Origin: Gracilaria domingensis
Taxonomy: Eukaryota > Rhodophyta > Florideophyceae > Gracilariales > Gracilariaceae
Direction of reading: 5' to 3'
Assembly: GCA_022539475.1 (NCBI GenBank)
Contig: VCMS01000023.1
Coordinates: 186,001 to 250,000, forward strand
Length of the DNA stretch: 64,000 nt
Notes under the pieces: model-generated
Seen by the model: only the letters and a program-made list of their open reading frames with translations
What the model was told of the DNA's origin: nothing
The model's database searches: none
Made by a program: the position numbers and the translations under genes
Shown: positions 51,919 to 62,135 of the stretch, in pieces
How the letters are laid out: every line of letters begins with the position of its first letter
Numbering within the stretch: the first letter of the stretch is position 1

Positions 51919-54876
51919 ATGATGAACAAAAGTGCCGAGAGCGATTATGTCATCCATCCCCCTTTGGAGGTCAGCCCATATGACCAGTTAGGGTATCGCG
52001 CTATAACTCTCGCCAATGATCTGGACGTTCTCATCGCATCCGACCCTTCCTCGGACAAGGCTGCAGCGTCTCTTGATGTAGCTGTCGGACACTTTTCAGA
52101 TCCCCACAATCTCCCTGGGCTTGCACATTTCCTCGAGCACATGCTATTTCTGGGTACCAAGAAGTACCCCGATGAAGACTCTTACAATAATTTCTTGGCG
52201 GAGAATGGTGGCCATAGCAACGCATATACTGCACAAGAACATACCAATTACTACTTTGAAATGATCATCGCGGATAAACGTAACGAAGAAGCTGATGGAA
52301 AGATGCCCCCACTGAAGGAAGCGTTAGATAGGTTTTCGCAGTTTTTCAAAGCCCCTCTCTTCACAGAAAGCGCTACGGAGAGGGAATTGAATGCCGTTCA
52401 CTCCGAACACCAGAAGAATCTTCAAAGTGACTCCCGTCGAAGATTTCAAGTGCAGTCTGAGATGTCAAATCCAGATCACCCACGAAGCAAGTTCAGTACA
52501 GGATCTTTGGAAACTCTTCGTGATATTCCTCAGGAGGAGGGCGTAGATGTTCGAGCTGCCTTGCTTGACTTTCATCGCACGTACTACTCGGCAAATATCA
52601 TGAAACTTTGCATCATCGGTCCGCACCCAATAGATGTTATGCAGGAATGGGTTTGTGAACTCTTTTCCGGCATATCCAACACAGGCCGTGAGCTCCCATG
52701 TGAAGCTTATCGCTCCACTCCCCCGGTCCGAAAGCAAGACTGTGGTCGGAAGACCATGGTGGAAAGCATTAAAGATATTCGACTCCTGGAGATTTCGTGG
52801 ACAACTCCATGGTGTGCTAATGAATATCGTTCTCGTCCAGGGTACTTCATCGCAGGTTATGTGGGCTATGAAGGAGAAGGGAGTGTGTTGAGCCTCTTAA
52901 AGAAGCGAGGCTGGGCTGACAGCCTTTCATGCGGACCCGTACCGCTCATGACGTACTCCGAATTCGTAGTTTACATTACTCTCACTGCTGAAGGCGTTGA
53001 GCACATTGATGAAATCATATCCTTGATCTACCAGTGCATTCGATTAGTGAAGGAGAACGGAATAACTTCGACGGCTTACGAAGAAGAAGCTGTGCTAAAA
53101 GAAAACCAGTTCAGATTTCGTGAAAAGTCTGAACCTGGAGATTTTGTTTTGCACGGCTCGAGCTGGATGCATTACCTGAAGCCAACCCAGTATCTTAGCG
53201 GCCAAGTTTTGTATATGGAGTTCAACCCTGAAGACATTCGTACTGTTTTAGAGTACCTAACCCCTGAGAATAGCAGTGTGATGATTACAGGAAGATTCGT
53301 GAGTGAAAAGACTACGATGCGAGAGAAATGGTATGGAACCCCTTTCTGTTTCGAAAGCATACCATTGGAAACCTTGGCAAAGTGGGATTCATGTTCGTGC
53401 GACCCCAAGCTGTTTCTGCGTCAATCAAATCCCTTCATTCCTAGCGAATTTGATCTTCATGGTGAACCGCTTCTTGATGGGGAGAGAGATCGATCAGGGC
53501 CAAATCTTGTACATTCTACTGAATTGATGGATGTTTACCACAAACTCGATAGGTCATTCAAACGTCCAAAAGCATGTATACTGGTTCTTGTGCGGACACC
53601 AGGATCATATGCAAGCCCTCTGCATGTTGTACTTACCTACCTTCTGTCGTTTCTGGTCGAAGACGCTCTAATGGAGTATTCTTACCCAGCGTCCAGGGCT
53701 GGATTCGAGTACGAGGTCGAACAACAAATGAATGGACTCCAGATATATTTGAAGGGCTACAACCACCGCATTGATGTTCTATTGGAAGCAGTGTTTCGGA
53801 AAATCGCGTCACTAGAAGTTGACCCTATACGTTTTGCCATGCAGAAAGATCATTTGCAGAGGAGCTATCAAAACTTTGCGAAGGCTCAGCCGTATTCGCG
53901 AGCTATGTACAACACTTGCTCTTTGCTCGAAGAACCTCGTTGGCATGTGAGTGAGTGTTTAAGTGCTCTTATGGACGACAGGGTCACACCGGAAAGGATG
54001 GCTGTTTACGCGAAGGAGATGTGCAAGCGGGCTCATATAATGGCTTTAGTCACCGGCAATATTGCCCAAGAATCTGCTATTGGTATGATCGAGAATGTCC
54101 ATTCCATCTTGCGATATACACCGACAAAAGACTACGAACATGTGACCCGAAGAGTTGTACAGCTCCCATTCACTGGTGACGTGTTCTTTAGAATGAAACA
54201 CAGTAATCCTGAAGATAACAACTCAGCAATCGAAGTACTTTTCCAGATTGGGTTGGAAGGACATTTTGAGACTGACATGAAACTAGAACTTTTGAGTGAG
54301 ATCTTAAACAAGCCTTGCTTTTACGAACTTCGAACAGTTCAACAGTTGGGATATATGGTCTTTGAAGGATATCGCGAATATGAAAACACCCGGGGCCTCT
54401 TCGTTATAGTTCAGTCAACGGTTAAGAACCCAGATGATCTCCTTGTCAGAATTGATACGTTCCTTGTTTCCTCAAGAGAGAAAGTACTGGAATGCATGAC
54501 CGATGAGAAGTTTGATCAATTCAAGTCAGCTCTAAGGGCCAAGAAGTCGCAACCAGAGAGATCATTAGGACAGGAAACTTTCAGATTCTGGAACGAGTTA
54601 ATCAGTGAAACAAGAGAATTTGATCGTCCTTTCAAAGAGATTGAGGCTTTAGAATCTATTCAGAAGGAGGATGTTGTTAAGTTTTACGACGAGTATATTG
54701 CGCCAGGAGGAAGGAGCAGACGCAGGATAGTCTCACAAGTATACGGAAACGAGCATCCTTTCGAAGAGAGACAGAAACCCCCGGAAAATGCCATTGACGT
54801 TTTGGACCAGTACGCATTTCGACGTAGTTTCCCGCTGTATCCAGTCGGAGGAATACATAACTTCGCAAGGGAGTAG
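51919..54876 (+). CDS. Insulin-degrading-enzyme family metalloprotease (M16A)
   Basis: This 985-residue intronless gene encodes an inverzincin of the insulysin/nardilysin group, which degrades small peptides inside a closed chamber. The zinc motif HxxEH is HFLEH at residues 70-74 (GLAHFLEHMLFLGTKKYPDE), and the third ligand lies in ERELNAVHSEHQKNLQSD near 157. FLAENGGHSNAYTAQEHTNY is the conserved substrate-binding strand. The C-terminal half shows NKPCFYELRTVQQLGYMVFE, typical of IDE (LRTKEQLGY). The length equals human IDE (1019). No plastid or mitochondrial presequence is evident. The ATG at 51919 is followed directly by a second ATG. It converges on ARP8 with 72 bp between. Confidence 0.94.
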   Translation: MMNKSAESDYVIHPPLEVSPYDQLGYRAITLANDLDVLIASDPSSDKAAASLDVAVGHFSDPHNLPGLAHFLEHMLFLGTKKYPDEDSYNNFLAENGGHSNAYTAQEHTNYYFEMIIADKRNEEADGKMPPLKEALDRFSQFFKAPLFTESATERELNAVHSEHQKNLQSDSRRRFQVQSEMSNPDHPRSKFSTGSLETLRDIPQEEGVDVRAALLDFHRTYYSANIMKLCIIGPHPIDVMQEWVCELFSGISNTGRELPCEAYRSTPPVRKQDCGRKTMVESIKDIRLLEISWTTPWCANEYRSRPGYFIAGYVGYEGEGSVLSLLKKRGWADSLSCGPVPLMTYSEFVVYITLTAEGVEHIDEIISLIYQCIRLVKENGITSTAYEEEAVLKENQFRFREKSEPGDFVLHGSSWMHYLKPTQYLSGQVLYMEFNPEDIRTVLEYLTPENSSVMITGRFVSEKTTMREKWYGTPFCFESIPLETLAKWDSCSCDPKLFLRQSNPFIPSEFDLHGEPLLDGERDRSGPNLVHSTELMDVYHKLDRSFKRPKACILVLVRTPGSYASPLHVVLTYLLSFLVEDALMEYSYPASRAGFEYEVEQQMNGLQIYLKGYNHRIDVLLEAVFRKIASLEVDPIRFAMQKDHLQRSYQNFAKAQPYSRAMYNTCSLLEEPRWHVSECLSALMDDRVTPERMAVYAKEMCKRAHIMALVTGNIAQESAIGMIENVHSILRYTPTKDYEHVTRRVVQLPFTGDVFFRMKHSNPEDNNSAIEVLFQIGLEGHFETDMKLELLSEILNKPCFYELRTVQQLGYMVFEGYREYENTRGLFVIVQSTVKNPDDLLVRIDTFLVSSREKVLECMTDEKFDQFKSALRAKKSQPERSLGQETFRFWNELISETREFDRPFKEIEALESIQKEDVVKFYDEYIAPGGRSRRRIVSQVYGNEHPFEERQKPPENAIDVLDQYAFRRSFPLYPVGGIHNFARE

Positions 54877-54948
54877 AATTTCCAAGACCTTTCAAGTGTC
54901 ATAATGTAATAGTGTATCTTTGGTTACTCCGTCAGCGACTAACCGAAG

Positions 54949-57003
54949 CTACCAGTAAAAAGGAGCACGTTCTCGTAACGCCCGCACGTTTCGTGCTCTC
55001 CAGTCATCTCTGTAAACCCAGTATTCTCCAACAGCATCTGCTTCAACCATTACTGCTCCACCTTTCCATGGCAAGGTCGCTGTGTCCGTATCATCGATAA
55101 GACCCCCTTCAGAGTCAACGTCCTTTAAAATTGCAGCAGCTGCAGCTAGCTCCTCATCAGTTTTTCCTTTACCACCGTCGATAACTGAAACGTCATGTAT
55201 GGTTACACCGGCATCTAGAAAACCCTTCTTAATTCGCCCCTCCAAGGCCAGCGCTATGCCATCAATGGAAGCACCACCTCCCGCGAGCACAACGGCATTC
55301 AAGTATCTTCGATAAGTATCTGCAGTCCTAGACTGTTGATCTGGTCTCTTGATTTCCACGGCACGGGCGACAGACCAAATTATAGCGTCTACGATAGAAG
55401 CTTCCTTTGGGTTAATCGTAAATGCAGCCGGCTGCCCCGCTTCGTTAGCGAAAAGCCCAACAGGAAGGGCTGCTGTAGCGATCCCTGATCTTCTTAAGTC
55501 GTTAAAGATGTCGCTGACAAAGTTGTCGTCTTCCGAATTGCGATCAAATGTAGTCCGAAGAGTGATATGCTTCTTTGGAGTCGAAAGTTCGTTTGCCGCC
55601 TTCAAAAGCTTTGGATATATCAGTCCGTAACAAGGAAGCGTCCGGATACCCACTCCTAGCTTTAGTCGCAGAGAAATACCACTCGGCGCCTTAACTACGG
55701 CAACGTTCATGTTATCGTTCTCATCGACATTAAAGCCGCCGAGTTGTTCCGTAGTTTTGGCAATAACTACAGATAAGTCCTCCGCAATATCTGCGGGCAT
55801 CCGCAGAGCTCCGTTTCCTTTCTCTGCATGTGTTTTCTCAATCACTTCGTGCAAAGTTGAGTAATCTCGAAGCAGAACCTCGAACGCATTCTGAATATGC
55901 CATGATCCATACTCAAGGTGAATTCGTGATTCTCCGCATATTACTCCGTCTTCTACACAAGCTACTGTGGTCGCGGAGTGTCCTATATCAACGACAGCGC
56001 AAGTGGCCAATCCCGCTCCAAAAGCACATGAGACGGCACTTTGATGTATGAAAATTGCCGCCGTTTGCATGGCCTTGGAGGAGAAAACCGCGTCAACAAG
56101 TTCAGATACATCTCTTCGCTGTGCTGTTTCTGGGACTACGAGAGCGACAAACGATTTCGCATATCCATCATCAACGAAAAGAGAGTCAAGGTGGGCTTTT
56201 GGTTTTGTTTCTTTCGTATTTCCATTTGCAGTTGCTGTTTTTGTCCGAAGCTTCGACCCTTTTCTTGGATGTTTTCTGTCATACATCAACTGCGACACGA
56301 TGTGAGACATGAGAACATCTAGAGACTTTCGTATTAAACTTGCAGGGGCACCACAATCGAATAAGAGTTTCCCGTCCCACATTGGCATAACTATATCGTA
56401 GTTCTTTGCTCTTGCTTCATCATGCAGCAATAGCTCAACGTCGTGACCGACTAGTACCACAGCATTTTCCTCCTTCAACTTTGCTGGTTTCGTTACCCCT
56501 GAAATCCCGGGTACGGTCTCAATTGCTGCTTTCCAAGGAATCGGGCGACCACCTCCCCTACGTCTTTCGCTCAAAGAAAGCTCTTTTGCGACTGCGTCGC
56601 GGACCTCGTCGAAAACCGCACGCGCTGCCTTCAGTTCTTCTTCCGAGCGCGAATGGTAGGTGGGAATACGAAATGGCTCAGTTGTACGATCAGCGATGGA
56701 CTCATCGCTTCGCAGAAATGCCACTGCTGGGAACACAATTCTTGGAGTTGAGTCTGAGGCAAACCCGTATCGAATAGCAGAAGATCCAAAAGCAAGAACG
56801 ATGACATCTTTCGGTTCTGGCTTGTGCAATCGAGCGCCTGGTTTCAGTTTCAGGTGTTGACAACGCAGTTGAGGAGGCTCTTGCGTTTGAGTGGCTTCAT
56901 CACCATTTGCGTTCGGAACTGGAAGGACGCCATTTTCTTCTTTCACCGATGACACTGCAGATTCATTCAACTGAACTGGTATGTTTTCTTCTTTCGCGTT
57001 CAT
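54949..57003 (-). CDS. ARP8: Actin-related protein 8 (INO80 complex)
   Basis: This 684-residue intronless gene encodes an actin-fold protein best matched to Arp8 of the INO80 chromatin remodeller. Residues 1-60 are a polar tail. KDVIVLAFGSSAIRYGFASD starts the actin fold (phosphate loop 1). NYDIVMPMWDGKLLFDCGAP, then LDVLMSHIVSQLM, SFVALVVPETAQRRDVSELV, SCAFGAGLATCAVVDIGHSA and TTVACVEDGVICGESRIHLE are Arp8-like. VVLAGGGASIDGIALALEGR forms the second half's adenosine loop. Length is near Arp8 of other eukaryotes (about 600-880), far above actin. Insertions between residues 230 and 260 are Lys/Thr-rich. Other Arps (Arp5, Arp9) are less likely because of the VVPETAQ.RDVSELV block. Confidence 0.85.
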   Translation of the reverse strand: MNAKEENIPVQLNESAVSSVKEENGVLPVPNANGDEATQTQEPPQLRCQHLKLKPGARLHKPEPKDVIVLAFGSSAIRYGFASDSTPRIVFPAVAFLRSDESIADRTTEPFRIPTYHSRSEEELKAARAVFDEVRDAVAKELSLSERRRGGGRPIPWKAAIETVPGISGVTKPAKLKEENAVVLVGHDVELLLHDEARAKNYDIVMPMWDGKLLFDCGAPASLIRKSLDVLMSHIVSQLMYDRKHPRKGSKLRTKTATANGNTKETKPKAHLDSLFVDDGYAKSFVALVVPETAQRRDVSELVDAVFSSKAMQTAAIFIHQSAVSCAFGAGLATCAVVDIGHSATTVACVEDGVICGESRIHLEYGSWHIQNAFEVLLRDYSTLHEVIEKTHAEKGNGALRMPADIAEDLSVVIAKTTEQLGGFNVDENDNMNVAVVKAPSGISLRLKLGVGIRTLPCYGLIYPKLLKAANELSTPKKHITLRTTFDRNSEDDNFVSDIFNDLRRSGIATAALPVGLFANEAGQPAAFTINPKEASIVDAIIWSVARAVEIKRPDQQSRTADTYRRYLNAVVLAGGGASIDGIALALEGRIKKGFLDAGVTIHDVSVIDGGKGKTDEELAAAAAILKDVDSEGGLIDDTDTATLPWKGGAVMVEADAVGEYWVYRDDWRARNVRALRERAPFYW

Positions 57004-58164
57004 GGAGAAGGATCAACTTTTCCGTATCAGACTTGCTTTCTTGTCAACGTTCGGAAGAGTGGAGGACCCCGGAGCACGTACAATTTCATCAATCGCCTGA
57101 GCCCAGTAAGCTTCTCTTCCTTCAGTATTGTACATAAAGCGTCAACGATTGGCGATTTAGCTTGCCTGAGAGTAATAGGGTTGATGCCTGTAATCCTCTC
57201 CCGCTTCTGCAAACAATCCCTTTTCTGCGCCACCTCTACTGCCCCAAAAACATTGTTTTTGAAGAATTCGTTAATCCCCCTGCCAGTCGCAACTGTTCAA
57301 ACTTTGAATCAGGGAACTCCCATTTGAGTTTAAGATATCTTCGGACAATAGAATTCAGCCTGGCGGGCTCTACCAGTAATCTTGAGTCGTAGATTCGATT
57401 GCTGTTCTAGGTTTTATTAGTTGCTGCCATATCAGGGAAGTAAGCCCCATAACAATAACAGTAACAGTAACAACTTGTATTTTTAAGATACTCGATACTG
57501 CCGTACTCTCTGCTCCAGAAGAACAACGAGCTCAACATGCGACAGATTCACATCCCGTTCAGTTGAAAACAAAACAAAAGATAATCTGTGGAAAGCATCA
57601 TCTCCTTCGACTAGAGATAATCAGGGGATACGCGGGCACAAACGTTGGACATTCACCTCATTAGAAAGGACAGAGATTAAAAACGACTTCTGACTTCTAG
57701 GCTTGGTGATGTGTAAGACCAGCTTCAAACACTTGAACGTCGGTCTGTACCCCTTTAGTCCCACATAGCCAGCGCCCAACTAGGTCCGAAGTCTACGTTC
57801 TGCAGTATAGTGCAGTACAAAAGGTTGACGCAATAAGTCAACTTTACCATAAGGATTCAATTCGGCAGTTATAGAATATCATACATACACATTCTGCTAA
57901 TCTAGACTTCATGAATGCTCCGGTTTCTGTCCCAGAATTCCCTTCCGTCAAGGTCCTCCACCACTGGCGTCATCGACCAAGGTCGGACCTTCCCGCCACA
58001 CCTGTAACTTGCCATATTGAGCGAAGATCCATCAAAAGCCAGCACGAAAGCTTGTCTCTTCCAAGGCCCACAACTATCGTAGAACAGCTAGAATCAGGCA
58101 AGGAACGAAACTGGTATTGCTGATCTACCCGAGTCATACGTTCTCAGTATTACTCAACTTGCAG
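57004..58164. other. Intergenic, nothing recognised
   Basis: About 1.2 kb between ARP8 and the small minus-strand gene. A short (AACAGT)n-like repeat lies at 57450-57475. No gene or RNA is supported. Confidence 0.4.
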
Positions 58165-58575
58165 TTAGCTAGATGATTGCGGCTCCACATATGAACCAGC
58201 GCGGGAAGTTCGTTCAGGCGCTTCTGCACCATCTCCGGCGCTTTCGTCTTCTCCTTCGTCTGGTCCACTTCGTAACCGCCAACGCGCACGGCCTCTACGG
58301 AGGCTGCGCTCTGCCTTTCTCGAGCTGGCTGCTTCAAGCAAAGCGTCAATAGTTTCTTGCACAATCATCTGACATTCGTTCGCCTCCGGTGCTTGCTCCT
58401 TTGGTGAAGGAGGATTCTCGTAACGGATCCACTGGGGAACAATGACATGGGGCGCCAGTCTGCATGACTGGGTGGTCCTGCGCCACGGGCGAACACGGTC
58501 AATAGTAGCCGCTTCTGCTTCTGCGGCAATACGTCGAAGTTCTCCACGAGTTCCGAGGGATGGTCGCAGTGTCAT
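58165..58575 (-). CDS. Small protein, possibly BCL7-like
   Basis: This is a 136-residue frame with an ATG at 58575. The N-terminus GTRGELRRIAAEAEAATIDR followed by VRPWRRTTQ and then HVIVPQWIRYE has the spacing of the BCL7 family N-terminus (a helix ending I..VR.WE, a short basic strand, then a KWVPV-type strand). BCL7 proteins belong to SWI/SNF remodellers. The rest is Arg-rich and then acidic Gly/Ser-rich, with no fold. The resemblance is weak and rests on pattern only. Other frames overlap it, but this one has an ATG, a plausible N-terminal motif and a stop 30 bp inside an AT-richer flank. Confidence 0.45.
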   Translation of the reverse strand: MTLRPSLGTRGELRRIAAEAEAATIDRVRPWRRTTQSCRLAPHVIVPQWIRYENPPSPKEQAPEANECQMIVQETIDALLEAASSRKAERSLRRGRARWRLRSGPDEGEDESAGDGAEAPERTSRAGSYVEPQSSS

Positions 58576-59490
58576 TGTGTGTTTGTAGCGAGAGTGTTAA
58601 TGTAGTTGATTTAACTTTGAGACGCTGATAGACGTAGTGTTAGCGCCGCAGGGCTGGTACGTCTCTTCAGGGAAAGGTTCGTCAAGAGAGAAGGATGAGG
58701 TGGAAACACAAGGAGGCTCTTGACAGTTTAAGTACTCACGTTCTGAAGTTCTCGCTAGTCTCGAGTCAAAAAGCATTCCTAAGGGGACGCAGAGATGTTA
58801 CAAATTGTTGTGTTTCGGGTAGCGAACGCTACCCTGGTATGAACAAAATTTCACAAGTGTCATTAGAAGAAGGCAAATCAAAGACGACAGTGTTCGCCTG
58901 GCGCAAGATCTACCAGAAGGGTATCTACACGTAGTGCGCACATGATTTTCACTCGACTTCAACAAAAAAATTGACTGGAGAATACCACGATGAGAACGGT
59001 ATAACGATAGCAGGCAGTCTGCCGGCTTCGTCTTAAAAGTTGTTCGGCATGCAAGATGGGCAGAATCGCAACATTTATCTTCAAGGGTAAGAATAACTTG
59101 CTTGGGAGTCGTGGTCTGGTAAACCAACAAATTGTCCGATTGTCCAGAGAAGGTCGCAGTTTCTATCGGTTGACATTGAAACTACAACTACACGAAAGTC
59201 TTCAAGAAACCCAACTTGGGGCCACGTTGTCGCTTCCGAGTATGTAATATCTCCTTCAGTGCCAATGTCTGAGGTGTCCCAAATAAGCGGGGTAAAGGTG
59301 ACATTAACCAGCAACGTTATCTGCCAAGTATGCCATGCCACGGAGTATGTCACTCACCTATAGTGGAGCGGTTTCTTTCTGTGTGAGTCACGAGAAGGAA
59401 TGCCCACGACGACTCATACGTTCTAATGGAAAGGAGATACGAAAACTGCCTCCTTGTAAGGCGACTCAATGCATCACTTTTTCGTGCAGT
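58576..59490. other. Intergenic, with an 18-bp palindrome
   Basis: I see no gene in this stretch. GGGTAGCG at 58817-58824 pairs with CGCTACCC at 58827-58834 around AA, a perfect 8-bp hairpin. No open frame has a recognisable motif. Confidence 0.4.
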
Positions 59491-60735
59491 TTACCGGATC
59501 CCTAACTTTGCAGCCTCAGGGTGGAACGCGACAACCTCTCCCCAAACGAGTTGTTTTAACGTCGACTTTGACGTTTTTCTAGGTGGCTCTGATTGGCAAA
59601 AGTCATAGGCCTCTTCGGCAGGAACTGTTTCTGTTCTCACTTCATCAAACCATGAATGCTTCAAAGCGTCTTTTGCCGATATGCGTCGTTTTGGCGAAAA
59701 TAGCAGCATCTTCTTCACCAACTCCACAGCCAGGGGATCAACGTCGGGACCCAGAAGTTCTGCAATTCGGTTACCATCAGACTTCCTGATGCGTTTCAGA
59801 AACCAGCGACCGTAGTCGGGCAGGATTTCTACAATATCCAGAGTTGGGAAACCTACGATATCCACAATCTCTTGCAAGTGTGAGTGCTTAACGGTGGAAT
59901 CAAAAAGGTAATCATGACCAGGACGAATCAATTCTGCAATTACACATCCAGCTGCCCAAATATCTACTTCTGCATCGTAGTCCGCGCCCAGACTAAGCTC
60001 AGGAGCACTCTGTAACATAGTTGTTACGACCCCCGTGAGCTGCGGCTCGTGCTGAAGGTCAGGCAGGTCCTCGAACAGAATATCTCGATTAGCTTTGCTG
60101 TAAAAACGAGACTCGCCGAGATCGCACAATTGCGCATTCATGCGCTCGTCAAGCAGGACGTTTCTTGATTTGATGTCTCGATGCATCAACCCCAACGAAT
60201 GCATATGCTCCAGAGCCAATAGTATCTGATATGCAATTCTTTTCTGGGTCAAACTATCTTCCAACTGACCTTCTTTCATAGCCGTTTTCAAATCTGTTTT
60301 GAGAAGAGGAGTGACAATATATACAGAATCCCATGCTGAGTACTGTCCCGGAACATCAATATCCAGCAATCTCACGATATTTGGGTGATGAAGGTGCCTC
60401 AGCAAACGAACTTCTCGAAGAACATGTCTAGCCATTCGGGTGGAAGAAAAAGCCCTGAGAATTTTCTTAATGGCAACTGTGGAATTCCCGGTTGTATCAG
60501 TGGCTTTAACCACGAGCCCATAAGAGCCAGAACCAATCAAGCGCATATGACGATATCGCACATCAACGATGAACTCATCTTTGGTCATAAGTGGCCGTTC
60601 TAGAATTGCAAGGTTCACAACTGCTCGGCGTTTTACCATTTCGTACGATTCCTTCGGCTCCGGCTTATTGCGGTCGTCACTGTTCTCAGCATCATAGCCT
60701 TTCTTTCGGCCCAATTTAGACAACAGGTGATTCAT
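59491..60735 (-). CDS. Divergent MAPK/CDK-like protein kinase
   Basis: This is a 414-residue CMGC-type Ser/Thr kinase starting at the first ATG in frame (60735); the frame runs 110 codons further upstream only from a GTG. The glycine loop is GSGSYG (68-73), the ATP lysine K90 in VAIKK, and the alpha-C Glu E108. The catalytic loop is HRDIKSRN (185-192). The metal motif is DLG (205-207) instead of DFG. The activation segment reads PQLTGVVTTMLQSAPELSLG, so it lacks the T-x-Y of MAP kinases and has QSAPE where MAPKs have YRAPE. VDIWAAGCVIAELIRPGHDY and LFSPKRRISAKDALKHSWFD are MAPK-like. The N-terminal 50 residues are charged. All catalytic residues are present, so activity is likely; regulation probably differs. 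Confidence 0.86.
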   Translation of the reverse strand: MNHLLSKLGRKKGYDAENSDDRNKPEPKESYEMVKRRAVVNLAILERPLMTKDEFIVDVRYRHMRLIGSGSYGLVVKATDTTGNSTVAIKKILRAFSSTRMARHVLREVRLLRHLHHPNIVRLLDIDVPGQYSAWDSVYIVTPLLKTDLKTAMKEGQLEDSLTQKRIAYQILLALEHMHSLGLMHRDIKSRNVLLDERMNAQLCDLGESRFYSKANRDILFEDLPDLQHEPQLTGVVTTMLQSAPELSLGADYDAEVDIWAAGCVIAELIRPGHDYLFDSTVKHSHLQEIVDIVGFPTLDIVEILPDYGRWFLKRIRKSDGNRIAELLGPDVDPLAVELVKKMLLFSPKRRISAKDALKHSWFDEVRTETVPAEEAYDFCQSEPPRKTSKSTLKQLVWGEVVAFHPEAAKLGIR

Positions 60736-62135
60736 GCCTGGGAAGTAACCAAAAAACGAGCAGTCACGCAAGTAGGGCGAGATTTGTTCGACAGTAACAA
60801 AAAGAAGGAACTTTTGATACAACAGGCTTGAATCAGTTGACTTCGATTCAGCAGCTGGCGCCGGTGAAGAATATGTGTAGTCGAATCGGGCTGCGTTCTG
60901 GACAATACTTGGAGATGAGGTGTAGTCCCTTAACCAAGACCGGTGCGAAGGTTGGAACGAGAAGAAGCGAGTATGGCCTGCACGGGCGACATGAGCTCTG
61001 GAGCTCAGATGGGAATTGCAGTCAAAGGGAGCAGCGAGATGTCGCGCCACGGGCGCGCGACGCACTCATACAACGGATGTGCTGAGACTTGGCCTGAACC
61101 GAGTCCAGCTTGGTTGAAGAACTGGCGCAATCTGAGGAAGATGGCCCGAACTGTTACTGGTTGATAATTGCATGCGCACAACAACAATGTGCATGTCAAG
61201 TGTTACGGAATGACGTGGCACCATGCTGGTGTGAGTCCGAGTGTTGCACATGTCAAGCTCTGTATTCTGGGTAGACGGGGCAGTCTCGAAATCCTCCTGT
61301 CATACTTCTCACAGCTGTCATGTCGAGGTTGGTGCTGCGCGAACAAGCAATCGGATAAAGGGAGATAGTCGGTGAGGAGAGAGTTACGAAAGCGTTTCAT
61401 ATCGAGACTGACGAGCAGGCTGTCTGCACGGCTGTGAATGAGGAGACATCTCCGCTAGAGACGGGCCTGGCACAGGACTCACATCACGGAGCAGCTCAGT
61501 TGAACTGAGTCAGTTTTCTGTTCTGGCACCAGTGGGCATCAGATCATCTGATCATTCGCATTGCTTCCCCAAGCACATTGAAGCAATAATCCTCTACCAT
61601 CATTAACACCGAAGGTAAGTTACAAGGCACAGCTGTCCTTCTATCATATGGGTGCGCACATCGCTTAAATAGAAGCGCGGATTGGCGAGTAAGGCACGCC
61701 GGCTTCTCGACATGATGCCGAGATGGTCATCAACGAGATGTTCATGACATCGTGTCCAGGTCCTGGACTCCAGGATGGTCAGGGACGTGCGCGAGTTGTC
61801 CATTTTTGAAAGGATATGTTTGTGCGCACAAATTATGGCGTCTGCAAGCCATTGCGTGCCTCCGGCGTGCGCCAGTCGCTGATTGGCCAACGTTCTCGCC
61901 CGCCGTGCATGCATCTCGCACCTCCCGATTTACAATTTTACCCTTTTCCGTGCTCGCCTGCTCCCGACGCCACCATCGCCCCGCCGCACAGCTCGCAATC
62001 CCCCTTCATCCCAACTCACGTCCCCCATCCACCCCTCGTCGTTACCGCCAGTGCCTGCGCCGCTCAAGCCACACCACATCGTCCGCATCAAGTCAGTTTC
62101 AAAGTACGCTTGTTTTTCTGCCACTCAGCTCCGAG
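60736..62135. other. Intergenic upstream of the kinase and the plastid-type gene
   Basis: No supported gene. Two small palindromes lie near each other: CTCAGTTGAACTGAG at about 61495-61510 and ATCAGATCATCTGAT at about 61538-61552. The last 300 bases are GC-richer and pyrimidine-rich before the ATG at 62136; several overlapping frames there are products of composition. Confidence 0.4.
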
